From NCBI GenBank assembly GCA_905221235.1, contig CAJNCJ010000019.1, positions 1-32,147 of the forward strand: a DNA stretch of 32,147 bases, given 5' to 3'. The stretch's first letter is position 1. Each line of letters begins with the position of its first letter. This DNA comes from a bacterium (lineage in GTDB: Bacteria; Bacillota; Bacilli; Lactobacillales; Streptococcaceae). The notes below the pieces were generated by a model. It was not told where the DNA came from and searched no databases. It worked only from the letters and a program-made list of their open reading frames with translations. Positions 25,614 through 32,147 of this stretch are shown in pieces. The position numbers were made by a program, and so were the translations under genes.

Positions 25614-25726
25614 ATACTCTTTGAAAATCTCTTCAAACCACGTCAGCTCTATCTACAACCTCAAAACAGTGTTTTGAGCAACCTGCGGCTAGCTTCCTAG
25701 TTTGCTTTTTGATTTTCATTGAGTAT
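25614..25726. repeat. BOX element 4 (one boxB-like unit)
   Basis: A 113-bp BOX element with ends ATACTC...GAGTAT. It carries one 28-bp boxB-like unit (25651-25678) between a shortened boxA and boxC. It lies between the tarQ terminator and the mecA promoter. Confidence 0.88.
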
Positions 25727-25752
25727 AAAAGAAAGTTTCTGCTAACAAATAG

Positions 25753-25792
25753 AAAAAGCCTTCAAAATCGACTCTTAGCCAACTTTGAAGAC
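25753..25792 (-). terminator. lic3 operon terminator
   Basis: On the minus strand GTCTTCAAA pairs with TTTGAAGGC (one G-U) across a 17-nt loop, followed by TTTTTC. It lies just past the tarQ stop and ends the teichoic-acid operon. Confidence 0.65.
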
Positions 25793-25809
25793 CTGATACA
25801 TCAGAACGC

Positions 25810-26844
25810 TTATAGTTTAAAGGTTGCTACACCGAGGATAGAACGATTTAAGTTTCTAAGAATTTGAAGACTTTGCTCAAATTTCTTATAGCGAGTCACT
25901 CCGTACTCTTCAACAAGAAGGACTGTATCTCTTTCTAAAAGCGATGGCACATCTTGTAAATCGACAAAATGAATTCCTTTTAAAGCCTCTTGATTTTGTT
26001 TCAATTTATCTAGGATAGCTTTATTTGAGCTAACGATGGTTAATTCTTGTCCAGCATTTTTGTATGACAAGACATCTGCTAGGTTGGCAATTGTTGTGAT
26101 CTCTGTTACAAAATCAATTTGATATTGAGAAAAATCACCTGCTCTATTGATTGTTGGATTAAAGAGATAAACCAATACATTTCCCATCACAACCAAAATC
26201 ACACAGACTACTCCAATAACAGCTAAACGGAGAATCAAGTTTTTCACATTTAATCCAAGCGCTGTCTCACCGTTTGCATTCAATTCTTTAGAGTTGATGG
26301 TTTCCAATTTTTCAATTTTTACATTTGCATAAGTGTGTTTAAATTTCTCAATCAATCCATCAATTTTTCGCTCCAACAAGTCATTAGCATCTTTACTTGG
26401 TGTCAAAATTTTCACACCAACCCCTGCATCGTCAATCATATAGTAGACAGTTAATTTTTTCCACCAATAATCATTCGTAGAATTTTTCAAGGTTGTTTCT
26501 GTCGTATCTAATTCACTAGCAATTTTTTTCAACTCACTAGACTCTACATCATTGAAAAGATAAGCTCCATTCAAATTCCCATCAATCAATTTCCCGTAGA
26601 AATCACTATAGCCACCAATTTGATGATTCAAAATCGTTTTGGCTGAATCTTCTGGAGGAGTGATTTTATAGCTAAGATAAGTTGAATAACTTGTTGTGTC
26701 TTTGACAGTATTTTTATTCTTAACAGCTTTAATTGTGAATGGTACAGCAATGAGAGCAAATAAAGCGATAAGAGCTAGAATATTTGCTTTTCGTTTTTTG
26801 TAAAGATTTGCAAACAAATCAGCTACTGAATAATGTTCAAACAT
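25810..26844 (-). CDS. tarQ: Wzz/CpsC-like chain-length protein, TarQ
   Basis: A 344-aa membrane protein with Wzz-type topology: TM1 at about 22-39, an extracytoplasmic helical domain (40-203), TM2 at about 205-228, then a cytoplasmic part. Such proteins set polymer length with a Wzy-type polymerase. The cytoplasmic part (about 232-344) resembles the fold of bacterial tyrosine kinases joined to Wzz proteins, with a typical end (TVLLVEEYGVTRYKKFEQSL, then RSILGVATFKL), but it has no Walker A motif; ELTIVSSNKAILDKL stands at that place. ATG overlaps the polymerase gene by 8 nt. I use tarQ because the gene follows the presumed teichoic-acid polymerase; the name is from memory of pneumococcal work and is less sure than the family. 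Confidence 0.75.
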   Translation of the reverse strand: MFEHYSVADLFANLYKKRKANILALIALFALIAVPFTIKAVKNKNTVKDTTSYSTYLSYKITPPEDSAKTILNHQIGGYSDFYGKLIDGNLNGAYLFNDVESSELKKIASELDTTETTLKNSTNDYWWKKLTVYYMIDDAGVGVKILTPSKDANDLLERKIDGLIEKFKHTYANVKIEKLETINSKELNANGETALGLNVKNLILRLAVIGVVCVILVVMGNVLVYLFNPTINRAGDFSQYQIDFVTEITTIANLADVLSYKNAGQELTIVSSNKAILDKLKQNQEALKGIHFVDLQDVPSLLERDTVLLVEEYGVTRYKKFEQSLQILRNLNRSILGVATFKL

Positions 26845-28306
26845 GATTTTTTTCTCCTTTGTTTAGTAGATACTGGTTCTCTTTTGTAAGCATTTTTGCT
26901 ACAAATATAATCACAAGAACAATTCCCCAGAATTGCATTGTAAATAGATTGAAGAAACTTTCTGAAAAGCTACTTCTTGGCATAAAGAATAGATTATTCA
27001 AGATGAGTAAGGACAAGGCAAATAGGATTGTTCTTGAGCGGTAGGCTACTTGCAACATGGCTATAAATAGCATACCAAGTAAGAGACTAAGTAGAAAGAC
27101 CCCTATCATACCATAGTCTGTATACAATTCCATGATATAGCTACTTCCAATACCATGTCCTTTCAGATATTCCTTGTTCAAAACAAGATAGGATAAATTG
27201 TGGGCATAACTATTACTATCGATAGCTAGTTCCACACTATTGGTTGTATGTTCAAAGGCTTTTCCTCCGAAAATGGCCCCCAAACTTCCTCTTGCAAAAT
27301 AATCAAGAACAGGACCAAAAGTAAAATTACGGAAATCTCGGTAAGGGAGGCTACTGTTAAATAGAAAACCTCGAGCTAGAACACCAAAACTAGTCCCTTG
27401 TTTATAGATAAAGTCAAGTAAGATATCCCAGAAACCTGTATGGGAAACTTGGACATTATCCCGTACATAATTGAGCACTCCCATCGCTAACATGAGAATA
27501 GGAGAACCCACAAAAATCGCTAACTTTTCTTTAAACCCAATCCATTTTCCCTTTTCAGTTTGCTCCCGCATAAAGTAATAAACAAAAGCAAATAAAATAC
27601 TTAAAATAAAGGGATTTCGTGTCCCGATTGCCAAATGAATGGTGTTGGCTGCAATGAAGGATACCAACACTACTGTCGCCTGCAATTTTTTTGGCTTGGT
27701 TGCCAGATACATACACATTGCGTAGACCGTAAAGGTTGACAAGATGTAGGTAAAATAAGGCAGTTTACTTTCAAAATTTGCATAGTAGGCATAGTAGGAT
27801 GTCTGCAAACGATACAGGAGCCGTTCAAATAAGCGAATAAAATAGAAAGGATAGGTTAGAAGAAAAACTCCTAATGATACAAAGCGCAACCGCTTGATAT
27901 AAATCTCTTTTGGAGAATTTCCTATCTTTGGTACTTTTATGTTCTTTCTAGCTATAAAATAGCGAGCTAGGAGTCCTCCTATGGTCAAGCCCAGAATCGA
28001 AACCATAACGACTATAAAGGCAAAGCGATAGGCTATCGGATGATAGGTATCCAGAGCGCCATCCCTAAAATAATCAATGGTCGGTCTTGATACTAGGAAG
28101 ACAAAAATGGTTAAATAGAAAATAAAATGGATTAAGTAATACTTGATGTCATTCCAGCAGGCAATTAAGCTACTAACCAGTAAGAACAATAAAGTAGAAA
28201 GCAAGCTAACATTATTATTATTAAACAGATACACAATTCCACTTACTAGCGTCAAAGCATAGCTGACTATGGTCAAACTAAATAATAATCGTTTTCCATC
28301 AATCAC
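26837..28306 (-). CDS. tarP: Teichoic-acid repeat polymerase, Wzy-like (TarP)
   Basis: A 489-aa integral membrane protein with about ten to twelve hydrophobic segments over its whole length. The arrangement, a large outer loop near residues 300-400 and a late LYTDYGMIGVFLLSLLLG segment, is typical of Wzy/O-antigen ligase-type polymerases. In the lic3 locus of pneumococcus this protein is thought to polymerise lipid-linked teichoic-acid repeats. The start is GTG at 28306 behind GGGGGTGAG; no better ATG exists. It lies 15 nt after the GT2 gene and overlaps tarQ by 8 nt. Assignment rests on topology and locus order, as these proteins share little sequence. Confidence 0.78.
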   Translation of the reverse strand: MIDGKRLLFSLTIVSYALTLVSGIVYLFNNNNVSLLSTLLFLLVSSLIACWNDIKYYLIHFIFYLTIFVFLVSRPTIDYFRDGALDTYHPIAYRFAFIVVMVSILGLTIGGLLARYFIARKNIKVPKIGNSPKEIYIKRLRFVSLGVFLLTYPFYFIRLFERLLYRLQTSYYAYYANFESKLPYFTYILSTFTVYAMCMYLATKPKKLQATVVLVSFIAANTIHLAIGTRNPFILSILFAFVYYFMREQTEKGKWIGFKEKLAIFVGSPILMLAMGVLNYVRDNVQVSHTGFWDILLDFIYKQGTSFGVLARGFLFNSSLPYRDFRNFTFGPVLDYFARGSLGAIFGGKAFEHTTNSVELAIDSNSYAHNLSYLVLNKEYLKGHGIGSSYIMELYTDYGMIGVFLLSLLLGMLFIAMLQVAYRSRTILFALSLLILNNLFFMPRSSFSESFFNLFTMQFWGIVLVIIFVAKMLTKENQYLLNKGEKNHV

Positions 28307-28321
28307 TTGCTCACCCCCGTT

Positions 28322-29308
28322 CTAATGTAATTTTTTAGATTTTTCAATATTTTTCAGTAATAAGAATCGGTATAAGGAAATGTTTATGAATAGAGCCAAA
28401 GCGCTAATTCTTCTTCCCTTACGGAAAATTGGATTCCTAGCAATAGCAAAGGCATGGCCTTTTAAAAATCGGTGAATCTGAGAATAGGCTTCAAATTTTT
28501 TATACTGATCATCTAGTAACATCTTATCCAGAATAAAGAAATGAGCATAGGCCAATCTGAAAAAAGCAACCTCTTTCAAGTCAGGATAGTTTTTCACAAC
28601 TTCATTGTAAAACTTTTGATAGATATCAATATAGGCTAAATCCTTCTCTGCATACGGCTTGGTCGTAATACTATCCCCTCTATGGAAATAGTAATAATAG
28701 GGTTTGGTATTAACCACATATTTCTTGGCCAACTTGATTAAATCAAAATGATAATAAGCATCTTCGTAAATCAACCCCTTAGGAAAGGATAGGGCAGTTG
28801 CAATCTCTCTCTTGATTAGCTTATTGCAGATCGTTCCAGGTATTTTTTCACCTATGAGGTATTCCTTTAGAAATGTTTGAGAATCACAGACAAAATACTC
28901 ATCTTGTTTGGCTGACTGTGGACTTTCATCATTAGCATAGACATTCATGACACCACAGCTCGAAACATCCGCATCTTCTTGAATTAATTGCTCATATAAA
29001 CTCTGAATCATTTCTGGATGGATATAATCATCTGAGTCAATAAAAATCAGATAATCCCCATGAGCCTGCTTCATTCCATCATTTCGTGCTTGTGACAAGC
29101 CTTCATTCTTTTTATGAAGCACTGACACCCTATCATCTAGTTCAGCGATTGAATCACACAAGCGACCACTCTCATCCGTTGCTCCATCATCAACAAGAAT
29201 GATTTCCAGATTTTGATAGGTCTGCTTCTGAATGGAAGCTATCGATTTTTCTAGGTACTGTGCCACATTATAGACTGGCACAATCACACTAATTAATGCA
29301 GTTTCCAT
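28322..29308 (-). CDS. GT2 glycosyltransferase, teichoic-acid repeat
   Basis: A 328-aa GT-A fold glycosyltransferase. It starts SVIVPVYNVAQYLEKSI, with ILVDDGATDES (nucleotide site, Asp40/Asp41), NEGLSQARNDGMKQA, and DSDD at 91-94 for metal and sugar nucleotide. The C-terminal third is basic and helical and may contact the membrane. ATG follows GAGGAG, one base after the GT4 stop. In pneumococcus two glycosyltransferases at this place are thought to add the two N-acetylgalactosamine residues of the repeat; which one adds which sugar is not evident. Confidence 0.85.
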   Translation of the reverse strand: METALISVIVPVYNVAQYLEKSIASIQKQTYQNLEIILVDDGATDESGRLCDSIAELDDRVSVLHKKNEGLSQARNDGMKQAHGDYLIFIDSDDYIHPEMIQSLYEQLIQEDADVSSCGVMNVYANDESPQSAKQDEYFVCDSQTFLKEYLIGEKIPGTICNKLIKREIATALSFPKGLIYEDAYYHFDLIKLAKKYVVNTKPYYYYFHRGDSITTKPYAEKDLAYIDIYQKFYNEVVKNYPDLKEVAFFRLAYAHFFILDKMLLDDQYKKFEAYSQIHRFLKGHAFAIARNPIFRKGRRISALALFINISLYRFLLLKNIEKSKKLH

Positions 29309-29309
29309 G

Positions 29310-30413
29310 CTACTCCTCTAATAGTTTTTCTACTTGTTCGATTTGTTTGGCAATTGTAAATTGCTGAATGAATTGACTAGCCTCATTGACATCGAAGTTT
29401 GAGGCAGAAGTCATATAATTCGTAATTGCTTGAGCTGCCTCTTGGTTGCTCTCAATGATTTGTCCAAATCGACCTTCTTGGGATAATTCCTCAGCCCCTC
29501 CAACATCCGTAGAGACAAAAGGGAGGCCCAGACTCAAGGCTTCCACATACACTCCTGGAAAACCTTCTTGCTTAGACATAGACAAGAGAACGTTCGTCTG
29601 AGATAAATACTGATAAGGATTTTTTTGATAACCAAGGAAATGAACAAAGTCCTCAAGTTCATACTCTTTGACCCGTTTTTTCAGTTCCTCTTCCATATCA
29701 CCAGCACCTATAAAGTAAAGGTGATAATTTTTCCCCTCTTGGTGTAATAACCGTATCACTTCCACCACACGGTCAGACCCCTTATTTTCCTCAATCCGTC
29801 CAATGGTACAAATACTTTGAGGCGCAATCTCGATATCAATCTTCTCTTGAGATTTTTCTAGAATAGTCTTAAAATCATAACCATTGTAGACAGTCTGTAA
29901 TTTGGAAGCATAATCTGGATAGACTTCCTTGATAGAATGACTGGTCTTTTTTGAAATTCCTACAATAGTATCAGCAACCTCCAACTGTCGTCTATGTGAT
30001 TCCCTTTTTGAGCTATCCTTAAGAAATTCTTCTATACTTCCATGGATCCAAGATATCTTCTTGACTTCTTTTCTTTTAGAGAACAAAAGCGGTGGATTCA
30101 TAATGGTAAAGGAAACTTCAACATCATAGGCATCTTTCACAAGCAAGCGCCGAGTCAGTCTTGGAAAATAAATTCTCATTCTCCACAAAAGAGTTCGTAG
30201 CCATCTGGCTTGGCGGTAATCCTGAAGGGATTTTAAAATTCGTACATGTTTAGGAACAGATTCATATCCCTTGTCAAAGTGCTCCATTTCAAGAATATCA
30301 ATATCATACTTTTCTGGATCCAGATTAGAAACAATGGTAGATAGAATCTTCTCTGCTCCGCCTCCGAGAGAAAAAGACCACATAAAGAATAAGATTTTTT
30401 TCTTAGCCACCAT
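29310..30413 (-). CDS. GT4 glycosyltransferase, teichoic-acid repeat
   Basis: A 367-aa GT-B fold glycosyltransferase. N-terminal FSLGGGAEKILSTIV (14-28) is the acceptor-domain glycine loop; GRIEENKGSDRVVEVI (205-220) starts the nucleotide-sugar domain, and E283-x7-E291 (EGFPGVYVE) is the family signature, followed by STDVGGAEEL. The ATG at 30413 is chosen; it overlaps the licD3 end by 11 nt. A GTG directly after it is also possible. An upstream in-frame start at 30467 lies deeper within licD3 and is unlikely. Works in the same pathway as the neighbouring GT2 enzyme. Confidence 0.85.
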   Translation of the reverse strand: MVAKKKILFFMWSFSLGGGAEKILSTIVSNLDPEKYDIDILEMEHFDKGYESVPKHVRILKSLQDYRQARWLRTLLWRMRIYFPRLTRRLLVKDAYDVEVSFTIMNPPLLFSKRKEVKKISWIHGSIEEFLKDSSKRESHRRQLEVADTIVGISKKTSHSIKEVYPDYASKLQTVYNGYDFKTILEKSQEKIDIEIAPQSICTIGRIEENKGSDRVVEVIRLLHQEGKNYHLYFIGAGDMEEELKKRVKEYELEDFVHFLGYQKNPYQYLSQTNVLLSMSKQEGFPGVYVEALSLGLPFVSTDVGGAEELSQEGRFGQIIESNQEAAQAITNYMTSASNFDVNEASQFIQQFTIAKQIEQVEKLLEE

Positions 30414-31248
30414 ATTCTCCCTTGTATTCTGTATAAGACTTATCCATATCAGCGATGACAGCATCATGATGCGGTACCTGTTTGTCTGCTGGTGGTGGCG
30501 TCATATAATCTCCGAAAGCAGTTCTAAGATAGGCATCGTAGCCTACTGGAATAGGCATCTCTGTACCTTCAAATGGCAAGAAAAGATTGTCTTCAAAAGA
30601 TGCGATTGGGTACTTGTTTCTCATATAACCAGGACCTGAGCATAATTCTGTAATGCCATCGCTCTCAGCCAAACCATATTTGGTCATTTCTTTCTCAGCT
30701 TTTTTCCAAATGCGATAACGGAGAGATTTTGGAGTCAATCCCAGTAAAATACGGCTTCCCCATTTCATGAGAGCCCCATGCTTTTCTGGAATAGTTTGGG
30801 CACAAAAGAGTGAATAAATCAAGGCCCAGCGAACCTGTTTCTTCCGCTCAACTGGATTTCTCGGATAATAATCCAAAGGCAACACATCCAAGGCCAAACC
30901 ATGTGGCAAATCCAAATCTTGCTGATAAGGCTTGATACAGGTGGTTTCCTTGTCACGAATGGTAATAAAAAGATTGCGGTCGACAAAATCCTGGTTACTC
31001 TTCGACAAGAAATAACGCTCATCTGCATAACGAGGCCATAATTCTGCTAATTTCTCATAATCCTTTCGAGGCATAAAAAAGTCTAGGTCGTCATCCCAAG
31101 GAATAAAACCCTTGTTTCGAAGTGCACCAATAGCACCTCCACCACAAAGATAACAAAGCAAATCATGTTCTTTACAAAAGGCAACAAAATATTCAGCCAT
31201 CTCCAGACTACGAGCCTGAATTGCTTTTAAATCAGTCATATTGTTCAT
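30403..31248 (-). CDS. licD3: LicD-family phosphotransferase (LicD3-like)
   Basis: A 281-aa LicD-family protein. The signature is clear: GGGAIGALRNKGFIPWDDDL at 36-55, with Asp52-54 and Asp56, then FFMPRKDYEKL. LicD proteins belong to the nucleotidyltransferase fold and move phospho-alcohols (phosphocholine, ribitol phosphate) onto glycans. At lic3 this one is often suggested to add ribitol phosphate to the teichoic-acid repeat, while LicD1 and LicD2 elsewhere add phosphocholine; sequence alone cannot decide. First gene of the operon. The ribosome site is weak (AGAAAGA), and a start at the fourth codon is also possible. Confidence 0.88.
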   Translation of the reverse strand: MNNMTDLKAIQARSLEMAEYFVAFCKEHDLLCYLCGGGAIGALRNKGFIPWDDDLDFFMPRKDYEKLAELWPRYADERYFLSKSNQDFVDRNLFITIRDKETTCIKPYQQDLDLPHGLALDVLPLDYYPRNPVERKKQVRWALIYSLFCAQTIPEKHGALMKWGSRILLGLTPKSLRYRIWKKAEKEMTKYGLAESDGITELCSGPGYMRNKYPIASFEDNLFLPFEGTEMPIPVGYDAYLRTAFGDYMTPPPADKQVPHHDAVIADMDKSYTEYKGEYGG

Positions 31249-31271
31249 TATTCTTTCTATCGTATCGTTCC

Positions 31272-31280
31272 ATTATACCA
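31272..31280 (-). promoter_or_regulatory. lic3 operon promoter (extended -10)
   Basis: On the minus strand TGGTATAAT is an extended -10 with a perfect hexamer, 24 bp before licD3. No good -35. It is the only promoter-like site between the IS30 region and licD3. Confidence 0.6.
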
Positions 31281-31352
31281 CAAATAAGGGATGAAAATCT
31301 ATTGCAGACTGTAAAAAATCCAAGCCTGACTGCTGGAGCTAACTTCTCAAAG

Positions 31353-31385
31353 TAACTTCCACTTACCTGACCAAAGTGGAAGTTA
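31353..31385. repeat. 12-bp inverted repeat beside IS30
   Basis: TAACTTCCACTT (31353-31364) and AAGTGGAAGTTA (31374-31385) are perfect inverted repeats around a 9-nt centre. There is no T tract on either side, so it is a poor terminator. It may be part of the IS end or a palindromic target; the IS boundary could not be set. Confidence 0.55.
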
Positions 31386-31449
31386 GTCTAAAACGGATTT
31401 TTATGGTGGAATTAAGTGTGAGACGTTTGAGTTAGAAATGAGGCTCACT

Positions 31450-32147
31450 ATGGCAAAATATAAACATCTTACCCTTTCAGACCGTAATGATATCCAATTA
31501 GGCTTAGAGCGCGGTGAAACCTTCAAAGCTATCGGACAATCCATTCTAAAAGACCCAACTACTGTTTCTAAAGAAGTCAAACGAAACAGACAAATCCGAG
31601 AGTCTACATGCGATAAGCTTCCTTGCCCTTTACTCGATAAGGCTCCCTTTGTCTGTAATGGATGCCCTAAAAGAAGACAAAATTGTGGCTATCAGAAAAT
31701 CTTCTACCTTGCTAAACAAGCTCAAAAGCAGTACGAACAAACTCTTGTTGAATCTCGTGAAGGAACTCCTCTCAATTCCAAGACCTTCTGGGACATGGAC
31801 AAAGTCATTTCTGATAGTGTTAAAAAGGGACAACACATCTATCATATTCTCAAAACTCATAACCTTGATGTCAGCTCCTCAACCGTCTATCGACACATCC
31901 GAAAAGGATACCTATCTATCGCTCCTATTGACCTAGCCAGAGCCGTTAAATTCAAAGAAAGACGAAAAAGTAATCTACCTTCCATCTCTAAAGAAGCAAA
32001 AAAAGGTCGCTCCTATGAGGATTTCCAAAACTATTTAGCACTGCATCAACTAGACTCTTGGCTGGAAATGGACACAGTTCTGGGGAGAATGGGAGGTAAA
32101 GTCCTACTTACCTTCAATTTATCTTTCTGTAACTTTATCTTCGCTAG
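31450..32147 (+). CDS. IS30-family transposase, 3' end outside window
   Basis: An open frame of 232 codons from ATG at 31450 (GAGG upstream) to the window edge. The N-terminal helix-turn-helix (MAKYKHLTLSDRNDIQLGLE onward, then DPTTVSKEVKRNR) is typical of IS30 transposases. A Cys cluster follows (Cys54, Cys59, Cys69, Cys72, Cys79). The first catalytic Asp of the DDE domain is probably Asp208 in WLEMDTVLG. The usual second Asp and Glu lie beyond the window. No frameshift is seen, so the gene may be intact. It is divergent from licD3 with about 200 bp between. Confidence 0.88.
   Translation, partial: MAKYKHLTLSDRNDIQLGLERGETFKAIGQSILKDPTTVSKEVKRNRQIRESTCDKLPCPLLDKAPFVCNGCPKRRQNCGYQKIFYLAKQAQKQYEQTLVESREGTPLNSKTFWDMDKVISDSVKKGQHIYHILKTHNLDVSSSTVYRHIRKGYLSIAPIDLARAVKFKERRKSNLPSISKEAKKGRSYEDFQNYLALHQLDSWLEMDTVLGRMGGKVLLTFNLSFCNFIFA

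Overview
The window looks like chromosome from a mitis-group Streptococcus (S. mitis, S. oralis or S. pneumoniae type). The housekeeping proteins match the pneumococcal family members I know in length and sequence (SlrA, SodA, PyrDA, GdhA, MecA, MsrAB). Four BOX repeats of the pneumococcal type are present, and the right side carries a lic3-type teichoic-acid operon. No tool was run: coordinates were read by eye, and family names rest on recognisable motifs.

Left end (1-3850): an AT-rich accessory island. A minus-strand operon encodes an XRE repressor, a small single-pass membrane protein and an AbiH-family abortive-infection protein. Its promoter overlaps two related 17-bp dyads. To the right is about 1.3 kb of eroded mobile-element-like DNA: a headless gene fragment, a one-base frameshifted small gene, a 91-aa gene whose C-terminus weakly resembles ICE proteins of the DUF961 type, and a probably truncated 86-aa gene.

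Core block 1 (3850-11350): slrA (surface cyclophilin lipoprotein) on plus, then minus-strand yutD-rlmN-vanZ-like-ABC-F, sodA with its own promoter, and pyrDA-holA. Three genes of the yutD cluster join by overlaps or gaps of 20 nt or less, and two encode ribosome-related functions.

Core block 2 (11350-16240): gdhA on plus behind a strong promoter with a near-consensus CodY box; an oxidoreductase-tetR operon with a perfect TGAGTG-AA-CACTCA operator just downstream of its -10; and rplJ-rplL behind an L10-type autoregulatory leader. From memory, these segments are not neighbours in pneumococcus, so a rearrangement is likely.

Core block 3 (16240-25740): an MtaD-like amidohydrolase, a heterodimeric ABC exporter with one degenerate ATPase site, msrAB, hom-thrB with a near-consensus CodY box, and mecA. 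BOX elements lie between several of these units.

Right end (25740-32147): licD3, a GT4 and a GT2 glycosyltransferase, a Wzy-like polymerase (TarP) and a Wzz-like partner (TarQ), making one tightly packed operon for building and polymerising choline teichoic acid repeats. TarQ ends in what looks like a kinase-like domain without a P-loop. An IS30-family transposase gene runs off the right edge.

The best candidates for something under-described are the XRE/membrane protein/AbiH operon and the TarQ C-terminal domain.
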